In this document: piece after piece, positions 1-10,660 of the stretch
Layout: each line of letters starts with the position of its first letter
How positions within the stretch are numbered: position 1 is the stretch's first letter
Source of the DNA: Haplomitrium mnioides
Lineage: Eukaryota; Marchantiophyta; Haplomitriopsida; Calobryales
Assembly (NCBI GenBank): GCA_049999725.1
Contig: JBNGIS010017936.1
Span: 19,045 to 41,696, forward strand
Length of the DNA stretch: 22,652 bases
Reading direction: 5' to 3'
The notes under the pieces: generated by a model
Told to the model about the DNA's origin: nothing
The model's input: only the letters and a program-made list of their open reading frames with translations
The model's database searches: none
Made by a program: the position numbers and the translations under genes

Positions 1-1149
1 ACTCTTGCTGTAAATGAGAATATCATCCAAAAAGACAATAACAAACTTATCCAAATACGATCGAAAAATATCATTCATAAGACCCACAAATGTTGCATGA
101 GCATTGGTTAATCCAAAAGGCATAACAAGATATTCAAAATGCCCGTATCGACTTCGAAACGCTGTTTTTTGCACATCAACTTCCGCGATTCGGATTTGAT
201 TGTATCCGCTTCTCAAGTCCAATTTCGTAAAGTAATTTGCTCCTTGAAGTTGATCAAATAAGTCATCCATCCTTGGCAATGGATATTTATTTTTCACCGT
301 TTGTTGATTGAGTGCTCAATAGTCAATGCACATCCTCATACTCCCATCCTTCTTTTTCACAAAGAGTACTGGTGCACCATAAGGAGAAATGCTTGGTTTA
401 ATGAATCCTTTTTCCAACAATTCCGTAATTTGAGATTTTCATTCCTCCAATTCATGAGGAGGCAAGTGATATGGTGCTTTGCACGGTGGAGTACTTCCTG
501 GAATGACCTCAATCTTGTGATTAATGCATCGTTTTGGAGGCAAACCCTTGGGCAAATCATTAGGAAAAACGTCTTTAAACTCCTTCAAAACACCTTGAAA
601 TTCATGTGGAACGTTATGATTTGAGTCCTCCTTGTCAATAGTGAGCTCACGTATGAGTCCTAAAAACACCATATCTTGCTTTTTGATCGCATTTGCTCCA
701 ATCACATATAGAGGTAGGTGTCTTGAATGAGATTGTACTCGATCTCCCCAAACCTTCCATTGAGATGTCGTGAGTGTTTTCTTTCTCCAATCTACTTGCG
801 GATTATATCTTTGTAACCACTTCATTCCAAGAATAGCGTCATATCTTGCCAATGTTGTGATCTTCCACTCCAACTTCTCGTTATAGCTACCCATATGTAA
901 AGCTATACTTTGAGATAGTCGTTCAATAGATTCGCTTTGGCCATTTGCCATTTCCACCACTTCGTGCACTTCTTTTTCAAGGGGCAACTTCAACTTCAAT
1001 GCTATCGCTCGTGATAAGTAGTTTTCTTCTGCTCCGGAGTCCACCAAAACTCTTATTGCAGATCCTTCCATCCATCCATCAACCACAATTAACCCTCCAT
1101 TTTTCTGTTTTTCTATATAATAGATGTTTTCCTCGCCTTTTTTCTTCAT
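1..1149 (-). pseudogene. Ty3/gypsy element A pol fragment: aspartic protease and reverse transcriptase
   Basis: Reading leftward, the frame opens with a retroviral-type aspartic protease whose active-site segment is LVDSGAEENYLS (DSG, about residues 35-46). A connector follows, then the start of the reverse transcriptase. Past stops at 441-439 (TGA after HELEE) and 318-316 (TGA after CIDY) the same frame continues through the RT palm to [14 protein letters not shown] at the window edge, where FLDD is the catalytic two-aspartate box. Both stops could be CGA-to-TGA transitions. The normal role is to cut the polyprotein and copy element RNA into cDNA. The start of this frame is arbitrary: upstream it is separated from the gag frame by a shift around a run of seven A (minus strand) near 1168-1174. 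It is a partial copy, inactive as read. Confidence 0.9.
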
Positions 1150-1175
1150 CCCAGCAAAACCACGAGGTTTTTTTA

Positions 1176-2141
1176 CTAGTGCCCATCGTTTCCCTGACCT
1201 TCTTCATCCCCTTCATTGTTGACATTGTGGAGAGGCCGCCGAAATACTCGCCCTTGATTGCGCCACACTGCTCTACAATTTGGTGCAATGTGTCCTACCC
1301 GACCACAATTGTAGCATGTTTGAGTTTCTCGTCGATCATCCATCCTCTTTTCATTAGTGTGCTATGGTCCCCTTTGTTGGTGATTTGGGCGATGAAATTC
1401 TCTTCTTCTTATATTCCCCAACTCCATAGGCATTGGGCCATAGTTTCCTCCAATTTGCACAATTCCTAGTGTCCCTTCAATTCGTTGAGCAAATGAAATG
1501 GCTTCATTTACGTCTTTTGGGTTGCGCATCCTAACCTTGCCTCTAATCTTTCTCTTTAACCCTTGCAAAAATTTGTCAAGGGCCTCCGCTGGACTCATAT
1601 CTTCGATTTGAACTTGCAAGCTTCGAAATTCCTCAATGTATCTTGCAACACTTCCTTGTTGCTCCAACTCCCAAAGCTTCGTTCTTGCGGTCAATATAGA
1701 ATCCACCGCTTTGAAATTCTGGAGCAAACCTTCTTTTAAACTGCTCCACAAAAGTTGTTCTCCTCGTGTATTTTTCTGTTGCTCCCAACCTTGTAGCCAT
1801 ATTGATGCATGCTCTGTTAAGAATGATCTTGCAAACAATCCTTTCTCCAAATCCAAGGCATTTGGATAATATGACATGTGAACCTCCATTCGATAAACCC
1901 ATCCTTCTACGATGCCCACTGTGCGAATTCCTCCATAAGGCTCTACTTTGCATGACTTACTCATTTTCTGAAGTAACGTCTCCCGACTTCCTTCTCCACT
2001 TTCTTGCTGCAGTCGCATTTTCACCATTTCTGCCATCAACATGTTTGTTTGTTGCTGGCTTGCTATAAGAGCTGCTTGAAGCTCTTCCAACTTTGCCATC
2101 ATCCACACTCCTTCTCCAAGACTGTTAGAGTTAGCATCCAT
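1176..2141 (-). pseudogene. Ty3/gypsy element A gag (nucleocapsid CCHC present)
   Basis: The frame begins at ATG 2141 and is open for 259 codons to a TAG at 1364-1362. It contains a retrotransposon gag core: WLQGWEQ, then ELEQQGSVARYIEEFRSL and DKFLQGLKRKIRGKV, typical of plant Ty3 capsid regions. Past the TAG the same frame continues to 1176 and carries a CX2CX4HX4C zinc knuckle, CYNCGRVGHIAPNC (about 1318-1277), so the TAG is an interruption rather than the true end. The product would build the virus-like particle and bind element RNA. The start is supported by the long leader and primer-binding site upstream. One stop and a downstream frame change make it a pseudogene. Confidence 0.85.
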
Positions 2142-2785
2142 ATTGTTCCCTCACAGTCTAACCCTCTAACTTATACAAAAACAAATATATAAACATTCCA
2201 GTTGTGGAGAATAGGTAAAATAAAAGGTTTAATGGATGCCAACACCGCATTACAAAACCTCTCTCCAAACTTACGAACAAGAAAATCTTGCTGCGTTTGT
2301 TTAGGTGTTACTCTGTTATAAATATGACATTTGGAGTTGAACTCTTCTAGAGGAGCTTGGTTCAAATCTATTTTTCTCTCTACCATAAAATATAAATAAA
2401 ACACTCCCATATAACACCATAATTTACCACAAGTAGTATAATAGGCTCTCTTGATTCCATCACAAAAACCATAAAGTCATCACCAAAGTTATATACTAGA
2501 AATTGACGAAAGAAATGCTTGTCAATATTAAACACACAAATGTTAAAAGGATTTAATAGAGGAATTCTAGGAGGTACAAATGCTCCTCTATCCATTGGCT
2601 ACCATGACATCAAGTCAAACTTCTCATCTTCATTTATAAAGGATGGGATATCCACTATCCTTTATTCATGAAAATTTGAAGGTTTAACTCTAATGGAGTC
2701 AACGCAAAGTGGAGATTCCACTACTCTAAAAGGTCTTGAGTACTTCTCCAAAGAGGGGTAGTCCACACTCTTTAGAGAAGACCAA
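2142..2785 (-). other. Element A 5' untranslated leader
   Basis: This stretch lies between the primer-binding site and the gag ATG. It holds short open frames on the minus strand (for example 2595-2380 and 2410-2171) with no recognisable domain. No gene is seen in it. It is interpreted as the retrotransposon leader from position alone. Confidence 0.6.
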
Positions 2786-2797
2786 GCTCTGATACCA
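2786..2797 (-). promoter_or_regulatory. Primer-binding site for initiator tRNA-Met
   Basis: The minus strand reads TGGTATCAGAGC, the classical plant retrotransposon primer-binding site complementary to the 3' end of tRNA-iMet. It lies one base inside the end of the LTR (2799), the expected position for minus-strand DNA priming, and it fixes both the orientation and the LTR boundary. Confidence 0.93.
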
Positions 2798-2798
2798 T

Positions 2799-3365
2799 TG
2801 TAACACTACACACCCACATTACACACATAAGTTAGTACAAATACAACACATACAAGTTAGCACAAGAGAAGCGCACGAAGAACTTAGAAAACCCACAAGA
2901 TAAGAGATGCCAAACAAGGCACTCTCCCTTCTTTATATACTTGAGAGAAATCACTTTGCTTACATAGGTAGAGGAACCCCATTGGTTCCTTTTCTATCCT
3001 CTTCTAATTGGACCCTCTTTTCTCTCTCACTCTAATTGGACCACCCTTTACTTTTGTTCTCCTTATGCCACGTGTTCTTATCCTTAGAACCTTCCATCTC
3101 TTTAGTTCTCCTTTTGCCATGTGTCCTTATCTTTAGAACCTTCTCTTTACTTTAATTCTCCGCTTGCCACGTGTACTCATCCTCTTCTAAAGTAGTCTAT
3201 CTAGACTCCCTCTTTCACTTTAATTCATTGACTTTCTCTCCTTGTGCCACATGTCCATCTCTCTATAATAGCACTTGCTTTTTGCTACTCTAACTTAGTA
3301 ATAGTTTTCTAGACATAGTTGACATTATTTTTAGCTATAACTTACTAAAGTTAGTGACCGTTACA
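2799..3365 (-). repeat. 5' LTR of element A (567 bp)
   Basis: The segment starts TGTAAC and ends GTTACA on the plus strand, a perfect 6-bp terminal inverted repeat with TG..CA ends. It abuts the primer-binding site on one side and in-frame gag sequence of element B on the other. Its middle has imperfect repeats of a CCTTNTGCCACGTGTNCTTATC-like word (about 3058-3190). The partner 3' LTR lies off the left edge. The 5 bases outside this end are GAGTG (3366-3370), the predicted target duplication. Confidence 0.88.
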
Positions 3366-3366
3366 G

Positions 3367-4335
3367 AGTGGGATTCCAGTGAGAAGCTACATGAATCTAG
3401 CCATTGACGGGATGCTCACGGCATGGTTCTTGGCAGCTCTACCTAAGGGAATTAGAACCTGGGTGAGACAAACGGATCCATAGACTCTAGAAGAAGCCGT
3501 TAATGCAGCTCGATCCCATGTCAAGGCTGCAATCACCAGTTCTTGCAAGAAGGCAAGGGCCAAATACAATTTCGATGACTCTTCAGACACCTTGGACAAT
3601 GATGGAGAAACGGATGAGAGTTCTAAGTCCTCCTCAAAAAGCGAGAATGAGTCGGGCAACAACAACTCAAAGAAGGACCGATCGTCCACAAAAAAGAAGA
3701 AGAAGAAAGATCTCAAGAAGAAGAAGTAGGCCAAAGAAGTAAGTCATCGCAAAGAGGCCAACAAGGGGAAGTACAGAAAAATTGAACTCGAACCCGAGGC
3801 AAGCAGGAAGAGGGAGGGATTGGATTGAAGAGCTAAGCGCCAAAATGGAGGCAATGAACATCCTCTGGCTAGGATCAAACCAGAAGGCAGGCCCCTGCCC
3901 ACCCGAAGAGTAGGAGTCTGGTGTGTAAGATGCAAGCAACATAGACACTTCTCTTAGGAATGTTTGAACAACAACAATGTTGTGCATTACGTAAGGGAGA
4001 AAGCACCAGAATATGTGAGAGAAGAGGTTGAATATGTGATGGAGGAGGCTACAAAAACCGTGTATCAAACCAGTGGGGGACCTCAAACAATGCTGAGCAG
4101 ACCCGTAGGAAGGAGCGGAGGGCCGATGAATCAATAGGCTGCCAATCGACCACCCAGGACAATGATCATGGTTTGTTGGAATTGTGGCCAGCCCGGCCAC
4201 ATTTCCTCCAATTGTCCGGAGTCGCGGAAGAGTGGTTATGGCCAACCACCTCCCTTGTGCTTCCAATGCAAGAAGGAGAGGCATGTGGTGGTCAATTGCC
4301 CAACCAAAAGACCCGATTCACCCCCTGAGCCAAGC
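3367..4335 (+). pseudogene. Element B gag: capsid tail, acidic/lysine-rich linker, zinc knuckles
   Basis: Frame 1 enters directly from the element A junction with SGIPVRSYMNLAIDGMLTAW, so the split gag is still in frame there. It continues through a serine/aspartate-rich and then lysine-rich stretch (about 3570-3726). A degenerate CCHC knuckle follows, C-VR-C-KQHR-H-FS*E-C (3922-3963), with a stop inside it. Two more follow, CWNCGQPGHISSNC and CFQCKKERHVVVNC (about 4165-4305; the second ends the CCHC pattern well). In-frame stops lie at 3481, 3727, 3826, 3955 and 4135, and a short stretch near 3824-3900 reads better in frame 2, implying compensating indels. The role is particle assembly and RNA binding. 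Confidence 0.8.
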
Positions 4336-5243
4336 GCAAATCCTCCTCCTCCTGTAATTGTCAATCTGATCACCTTGGAGATGGAGGAGGAAGCCGAATT
4401 GCTAGGATGGGAGACACCCATTCCCGAGGATTGTTTCCGAGTGGTAGCCAAGCCCGGGGCGAAGGCCAAAAAGAAGACCCAGAAGAAGTCTGAGCGGAAA
4501 GCCAAGAATGGGGCAGCTCAAGCGACCTCATCACAAAATGATTTGGATTATGAGAGGGATAATCCAAAGTGGTTCTACCCAAAGCAACAGGACTATGTGA
4601 GGAGGCAATTGGAGGCTCTGGAAGCCCTAGAGAAAGAACATGCAGTAGAAGAAACCCTCAAAGAGGTCCGCAAGCAGCAAGGAGGGACCCAAGAGGCAAA
4701 GGCAAGTGTTGCAGCTTCCGAAGAGGGGACAAAGCCCAACCCCTACAACATTCAAGCAGATGTGCGGAATTGTCCTGTTACGACCACAATGGGCCAACTC
4801 ATCAAGGATAGCTCGTTGTATCAAAGGCAACTCCGTGAATTGCTGATGGGAGCCAAGAGGAGAAGAAAGCTACCCAAGGCAGGAGCTCCAAGGGATCTGC
4901 AGCTGGTCTGTGAAGACAAGGTGGCCTCGGAGATTGACATACAGATCGCGGGGTGCACACTGTCATTAGTGCCCATAGATGGAGGGGTAGGAGTCAACAT
5001 CATGGTGGAGGAAACGACTCACAAACTAGGATTTACGAAATTCCAACATACAGCCAGAATTATGAGGCAGGCGGATGGGTCACGATTGAAGCCATTAGGC
5101 TTCCTCCTCCAAGTACCAACATTCATTGGAGAGGGAAGGAGTTCAAGCTGAACTATCTGGTGATGCGACCCGCTCAAGCGTCTCTATACCCGGTGTTGAT
5201 TGGAAGGCCTTGGTTGTATGAGGCCCGAGTTATGCACAACTAG
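4336..5243 (+). pseudogene. Element B gag-pol linker and aspartic protease-like domain
   Basis: The frame that carries the zinc knuckles stays open to 5151. A charged helical linker precedes a protease-like segment, CTLSLVPIDGGVGVNIMVEE, followed by GFTKFQHT and a loop leading to YLVMRPAQASLYPVLIGRPWLYEARV after a shift to frame 3 (about 5110-5243). The presumed catalytic triplet is DGG rather than DSG/DTG; I do not know whether this is clade-specific or decay. A TAG at 5241-5243 interrupts the frame, which then continues. It would process the polyprotein; broken here. Confidence 0.7.
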
Positions 5244-5773
5244 GGGAACTCCATATTGGTGTTCGGCCCCGAAAAGATGATAGTGCACTATAGCACTGTT
5301 CGTCACTTGGGGGAAACACAGTCCGAGGCAGAATATAACAGTGAGTGGTCAGAGGAGGAAGAAGACTCAGAATATCACTACTGGGTGCAGATGGTGAGTG
5401 AGGCGATAGAGGAGGATCTGTCGGAGGAGGGTATGGTGTCTATAAATAAGATCGAATTATCCATATACAATAGAACAAAGCACCAGTGGAGAAAATCCAT
5501 AGAAGGTTGGACCAAAGGTGACGACATCAAGATCCGAAGGGAGGAAGGGTCCGAAGTGTCTCATTGGATGTGGAAAGCAGTCTCATTGGATGCGGAAAGC
5601 AGGCACGGGAAGGTCCGAAGAAGCTTCTCGAGAGGAGGGCGGAGTGCGATTGGCTACTTTGATACCAACATGGGACAACCATGGGCAAAACGAGATAGGG
5701 GTGGTGCGGGATGCCCAGTACAAGCAATTGGTGGTCCGAGAAAGACACACCTTCCACATAGGCTCCCAATTTA
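5244..5773 (+). pseudogene. Element B protease-RT connector
   Basis: After the TAG at 5241 the same frame runs from 5244 through ILVFGPEKMIVHYSTVRHLG and an acidic stretch (EWSEEEEDSEYHYW) to about 5600, then moves to frame 1 (IPTWDNHGQNEIGVV, RERHTFHIGSQF). No catalytic motif is seen. Its place between the protease-like block and the RT marks it as polyprotein connector. At about 5555-5600 the words TCTCATTGGATG and TGTGGAAAGCAG/TGCGGAAAGCAG occur twice within about 25 bases, a small local duplication. Confidence 0.6.
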
Positions 5774-6663
5774 GAATTGGAGCGGGCCCTCACCAATCTC
5801 CTGCACAATTTTAGTGACACCTTTGCCTGGAGTCACGTGGATCTGAAGGGAGTCCCGAGAGAATTGGGGAGCACTGGATCGACTTGGAACCAACAACGGT
5901 CTCGGTGCAACAAAGGCAATACCGAATGAATCGTTGATTCTCCTTGTTGGTAAAGGAGGAGATAGACAAACTATTGGAAGTCGATTTCATTTACCCAATC
6001 CTCAATAGCGAATGGGTGTCCCCCTTGATAGTGGTGCCCAAGGTGGGACAAGACGGAGAGAAGAAAATTCGAGTATGCTAAGATTTTTGGAAGCTGAACA
6101 AGGCTACCAAGAAGGACCACTATCCGTTACCTTTCACGGATGGGGTGCTGGATTTGGTGGTAGGGTAAGAGGTGTACAACTTCCTCAGTGGGTACTTAGG
6201 ATACAATCAAATCTGGATCCGAGAAGAGGATCAACTCAAGACAACATTCACCACGGAATGGGGGGTGTTTGCTTTCAAGAGAATGCCCTTTGGATTGTGC
6301 AATGCACCAGGCACGTTTCAACGAATGATGATGAATATCTTCCACGACTACCTCAAAAAGTTCTTGGAAGTATTCATCGACAACTTCGTGGTGTATGGCA
6401 AGCTGGAGAAGCACGAGCGGGATGTGAGGCTCACCCTCCAACCGTGTAGAGAAACGAGGTTGAGATTACACCCGGGCAAGTGCTTCTTCGGGGTGAAGGA
6501 GGAGATACTCCTCGGACACCGGATTACAAACAGGGAGATAGAGGTGGATCAAGAGAAGATCGCCAAGTGAATGAATGTTTCCTTTCTCACCAGTCTGAAG
6601 GAGGTGCAAGGATTTTTGAGGTGCGTTGATATTATCGAAGATTCATCGACCAATTTGCCTCAG
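5774..6663 (+). pseudogene. Element B reverse transcriptase (active-site mutant)
   Basis: The domain starts near ELERALTNLLHNFSDTFAW and passes through KEEIDKLLEVDFIYP, WVSPLIVVPK, FAFKRMPFGLCNAPGTFQRMM and LHPGKCFFGVKEEILLGHRI, all recognisable Ty3/gypsy RT blocks. Stops include a TAA at 6079-6081 and a TGA at 6568-6570, and frame changes occur near 5870. The catalytic box reads F-I-D-N at 6373-6384: the second aspartate is AAC, a G-to-A change in a context that would have been CpG. The copy could not polymerise. The family function is RNA-templated cDNA synthesis. Confidence 0.88.
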
Positions 6664-6683
6664 TAGCTCTGCCCCTCACCCAA

Positions 6684-7200
6684 ATGACCAAGGGGGGTAG
6701 CACATTTGAGGCCACTTTTGAAAGGCTAGTGAGCTTCACAAAATTGAAGAAGAGGCTGGCAAACGCCTTTGTGTTAGTCCCTCCCAACTGGGAGAAGTAT
6801 TTCCATGTGATGATCGACGTGTTTGGGTTCTGCATCGGAGCGGTGCTGTCCCAAGTGGATGAGAAGAGGCGAGACCACCCAATCTACTTTGCCAGCAAAC
6901 TACTGGCGCTAGTAGAGAAGAATTACTCTGCCACAGATTGGGAAGCCGTGAGGATCATCTATGCCTTGAAGAAATTCAGGCATTATTTGTTGCATTACAA
7001 AGTGATCTTCCATACGGATCACAATGCACTCAAATACATGGTAAACAAATCCAATGTCATCGGTCTGATTGCAAGGTAGGTGCTTCTCTTATAGGAGTTA
7101 AATTTTGAAGTCAAGATCAAGCCAAGGAAGAAGCACAACAATGCAGATTTCTTCTCCAAGATTGCTGGACCCGTCAATCGGAAGGAGGTAGGTGATGAAC
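6684..7200 (+). pseudogene. Element B RNase H domain
   Basis: A Ty3-type RNase H is visible: FHVMIDVFGFCIGAVLSQ with the first catalytic Asp, then HPIYFASKLL, YSATDWEAVRIIYALKKFRHYLL with a Glu, and VIFHTDHNALKYMVNK with the second Asp. A TAG at 7077-7079 follows IAR; the same frame goes on as VLLL*ELNFEVKIKPRKKHNNADFFSK, the usual end of the domain. It would degrade the RNA strand of the RNA-DNA hybrid. Confidence 0.85.
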
Positions 7201-8553
7201 TCCCTGATGAGGACCTATTTCAAGTGAAAGTTGAGAGGGCCATGGACTACGCCACCATCACCAAATTCCTCTGTTCCGCCCAGCTTCCCAAAGACAACAG
7301 TAGAGAGGAGGCTGTTGTATTCCTCAGGAAGGTAAAGCCATACCTCTTAATCAAAGGAGTACTGCATAAGAGAGGGTATGATGGGATGATCAGACGTTGT
7401 CTAGAGCGAGATCAGTCCACAGTGGTAATGCAAACCTTCTATGGAGAGGAGGTAGGAGGCTATTTTGCAGCAGATACCACAATAAAAAAAAATCTTGGAT
7501 GCAGGATATTGGTGGCCCATCTTGCACAAGGATGTGCACTTTTGGGCAAAACAGTGTGATGCATGCCAAAGAACGGGGAGGCCTGCAGCAAATCAACATC
7601 ATCTTGTGGTGCCCATCATTCCCCTGGCACTGTTTGAGAAGTGGGGGATCAACTTCATCGACCCAATTGCACCTTCCACTTGCAAGGGCAATAGATATAT
7701 CCTACTGGCCACCGATTATGCAACCAAGTGGGTGGAGGCCAAAGCCACTCAGAAGGATGACGCCAAGACAGTGGTAGCATTCATCTATGAGCAGATGTTC
7801 TGCAGATTCAGGCCTCCTTTGGAGCTGGTCAGTGATCACAGGACTCACTTCATCAATCAGGTAGTCCGAGACCTGACTAACCGATACTTGATCAAGCATA
7901 GACGCACCACAGCTTACCATCCCAAGGCCAATGGCTTGATAGAGAGAGCCAACGGGATCATGGAGAAGATCCTCAGTAAAATGGTGGCAGCCAACAAATT
8001 AGATTGGGATCTCAACCTGCTCACCACGACCCATGCATACAATTTGGCCTACAAGACCACAACGAGCCACTGCCCCTACTTTTTGGTCTTTGGATAGCAT
8101 GTTCTGGTACCAGTGGAGTATGAGGTGCCCACCAAGCGATTGTTGGAGCATGAGAGGATGGCTGAAGATAAAAGTAGAAGGGAAAGGCTATATCAGCTGG
8201 AAAGCCTAGAGGAGACCAGAGATTTAGCCTAGAAGAGGTTGGAGCACCAGCAAAAGTTGAGTAAAAGACATCATGATAAGGGGCTCAAGCCAACTGACCT
8301 CTTGGAAGGAAATTTGGTGTTGTTGTATGACAGCAGGTTTGTGCATTTACCTAGGAAATTGCACACAAGGTGGATGAGGCCATTTGTGCTGAGGAAGCTA
8401 CATCGGAATAGGTCAACAGAGTTGGAGATACTGGAGGGTCACAAGTTTGCCAACCGGGTGCACTTCGACCGACTCAAAAGGTATGTGAATCAAGAGGAGG
8501 AGGGAGAAGGACCAATTATAATCCTGTCGAAGGTACCGGACCAGCAGAGGTAA
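7201..8553 (+). pseudogene. Element B integrase (two key residues changed)
   Basis: The zinc-binding N-terminus includes CDAC (CX2C), but the residue expected to be the first His of HHCC is Tyr (TAT at 7461). The core has INFIDPIAP, where the first catalytic Asp is read as Asn (AAC 7651-7653), then LVSDHRTHF with the second Asp (7834) and NGLIERAN with the Glu (7942). Exactly 35 residues separate them, as in DD35E. The C-terminal part keeps a GPF-like block (RWMRPFVLRKL, VHFDRLKRYV). Stops occur at 8095 and 8230, and a frame change near 7490. No chromodomain was seen. The role would be insertion of element cDNA; inactive here. Confidence 0.88.
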
Positions 8554-9001
8554 GTTGAGTGTGTGTGTGTGAGTTTGTGAGGAGGCGTTTTGTGAGGTTG
8601 CATTGCAGCAATTACGAAGGCCAGCCAACGACCACTCAGAGGAGGCACCCAGTAGAGCGAGGGAGATAAAGGGTGTTCGTGGAGACGCTTCACACTCGAA
8701 AGGGGAGTTATGTCAACCAGAGAATTGGAGCGCTGACTCAGAATTCTCAAATGAGGAAGCAGCATTGACACAATTCCTCTCTGGTAAGGGCAAAAGTGCC
8801 TCGGAAGTAGCAGGAATCCTTCAAACTGTGGGTACAAGTAGAGCGCATGGATCCAAGGAGGAGAACGAGATCGTTGCAGAAGAAGAGAAGGGAGCAGTGG
8901 TTGCCAACAAGTAGGAGGGCATCACTAAAATTCGAAGGAAGCCAATGAGAGCCTATAGAGATGATGGGGATGTGGGAATTGAGACCTTGAGGGGAGGAGG
9001 G
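8554..9001 (+). other. Element B post-integrase tail with candidate polypurine tract
   Basis: Downstream of the integrase stop is a GT-repeat-like stretch (8561-8579) and an open frame 8603-8914 of 103 codons. That frame is acidic and glutamate/lysine-rich with no domain I recognise; it may be a tail of the polyprotein or chance. At 8989-9001 a pure purine run GAGGGGAGGAGGG directly precedes TGTG, which is the form of a polypurine tract and 3' LTR start. A weaker alternative is AAAGGGGAG at 8699 before TGTCAA at 8708. Confidence 0.45.
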
Positions 9002-9360
9002 TGTGCCCACCAAAGGAAAAACGATCGAAGGAGGAAGAGCGGAGCTACAAGGCAGAAATTTGAAAGCGCTCAAGGAAGAGGAAGACCGTAGAGCAAGCCT
9101 GCACATGCCACACATCAGAAGCAAGGATTGGAGACAAGAAGGAGGAGTTGGAACCTTTGTAAGCACGCGTTAGGCCAAGGAGCGGGGGACGCCTTGATCT
9201 TGCAAGCATGGGACGAGCTCTACAAGGATCTGACCCCTTTCTTTGGTATCCACGGGTCTTAGCGGAAACGTGGAGTCTTCTGAGGGCTCCAAAAGATTCA
9301 ACGGAAATGTGGCATCTCCAGAGTGCTTCAGGGGATTCGACGGCCCACGTGGCGTCTCTA

Positions 9361-10211
9361 GAGAGTCCACGGGTCTTCAATGGAGAGGTGGCGGGCCACA
9401 AAGAACTTAGCAGGACTCAGCCTTCCTAAATGAGGAGCCCGGTTAAGTGGGTTACGAGTGAGCTTTCGATGTGGAGAGCCCACTTAATATTGATCCATTG
9501 GGAGGTTTGATCGAAAGAAGCAAGGAGGGATCAACCGAAAGAATGATCTATCGGAGGTCCGATTGGAAGAAGCAAGGAGGGATCAGCCGAAAGTATGATC
9601 TATCCAAGGTCCGACCGGAAGAAGCATGGAGGGATCAGTCGAAAGGGTGATCTATTGAAGGTTTGGCCGAGAGAGAAAAGATTGATCTGCCGAAAGGATG
9701 ATCTATCAAAGATAGGAATTGGGAGAGGATAAGTTTGAAAGTTTGAAAGAGTACCAAGTCGACGGTTGAAAGTTTGACGGAGGCGTGCAAGGGGCTAGTT
9801 CAAAAAAGAGTTCTTTGTAGTTCTTATATCGAGTTTGGTCACAACTTAATGAAGGGAGCTTCAGGCACGTGTTGTTCTTATCGCGAGCCTTTTGACAAGA
9901 TGGCTTTAGAATGACGATGAAGGCATTGTTCTTACTCGATGAGGCAAGCAGCTCTTCGGATGACGTGGGATCCTCAGAAGACTTGGGGAAAGTCCGCGGG
10001 TCACTTTCGAAAAGAAGTCAAAGCGACAGTCTGCCTACCCCTTTGCGAGGCAACGTTGGACGGCGCGGCAGCGAATGATGTGTTGGCCCCAGAGAGTCCG
10101 CAAGTCTTCACGGGGAAGTAGTGGGCCTAGGGAGTCCGAAGGGCTTGTAACGGATGACGTGTCAGCTCTATGGAGTCCGCAAGTCTTCACAGAGAGGTGG
10201 CGGGCCCAGGG
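9361..10211 (+). repeat. Dispersed repeat family 1 in element B 3' region
   Basis: A 35-40 bp word of the form GAGTCCRCRRGTCTTCA..GGAGAGGTGGCGGGCC occurs about 9362-9396, 10093-10128 and 10176-10211. The second copy is most altered. The copies are direct and unevenly spaced. Confidence 0.7.
9504..9710 (+). repeat. Four tandem copies of a 52-bp unit
   Basis: Units start at 9504, 9556, 9608 and 9660 (52, 52, 52, 51 bp). Each begins GGTYYGAYYG, has AAGCAAGGAGGGATCA in its middle and ends CGAAAG..TGATCTAT. The first three copies are close; the fourth has diverged. Confidence 0.9.
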
Positions 10212-10660
10212 TGTCTGAGGGTTTATAACGGAAGTGTTGCAAGCGTAGGGGGCCCGTAGAGTTTAGCAAAAATGTGGACGAAGGAGAGGGTCTCCGGTCA
10301 ACTTTGGAGGAAGGTCAGTGCAACGGTCAGACTACCCCCTTACGGAACGACGTCGAGTGGCGGCTTCGCGGATTACATAGCGCCCTTATAGGATTTGGTA
10401 GAAGTCAATGGACACGTGGCGGTAAGACGGAGTCCGTTGGATCTCAGGTCAGAGGAATGTCAACTTCAGAGGAGGGTCAACGGGGCGGGTTGCCTACCCC
10501 TTTGCAAGGCGGCGTCGAACGGCGAGGCTTCGGATGACATGGCGCTCAGAGATGGTCTGAGGGATCCTCTGCATCAGAGCTGAATCAACCATGGAACCAA
10601 GTCAGCACGACGGTTAGACTACCCCCTTGTGGGGCAACATCGAACGGTGTGGCTCGGAAG
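10017..10660 (+). repeat. Dispersed repeat family 2 in element B 3' region
   Basis: Four direct copies begin near 10017, 10314, 10476 and 10601. Each reads roughly GTCANCGCGACGGTTRGACT, then ACCCCTTNCGNGGC and a CGTCGAACGGCG-like word over about 65 bases. Spacings are 297, 162 and 125 bp, so they are dispersed rather than tandem. A CACGTGGC word often follows. Confidence 0.7.

Larger units (their letters stand above)
1..3365 (-). mobile_element. Ty3/gypsy retrotransposon A, 5' part (nested in element B)
   Basis: On the minus strand the order is 5' LTR (3365-2799), tRNA-Met primer-binding site (2797-2786), untranslated leader, gag (from 2141) and protease-reverse transcriptase (to the window edge). 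RNase H, integrase and the 3' LTR must lie to the left, outside the window. Protease before RT with a CCHC gag fits Ty3/gypsy; integrase order cannot be checked. The coding region has only a few stops and one apparent frameshift, so it is much less decayed than element B, into whose gag it is inserted at 3365/3366. Confidence 0.9.

Noticed and set aside
1636-2192. Plus-strand open frames
   Set aside because: Antisense of the well-supported element A gag.
2786-2797. tRNA-Met gene fragment
   Set aside because: Only the 12-base primer-binding match is present; no tRNA body surrounds it.
3387-3734. Minus-strand open frame of 115 codons
   Set aside because: Antisense of the lysine- and serine-rich gag linker of element B.
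8699-8716. 3' LTR of element B starting at TGTCAA (8708)
   Set aside because: The purine run before it is shorter and separated by TTA; the run at 8989-9001 abutting TGTG is better, though neither is proven.
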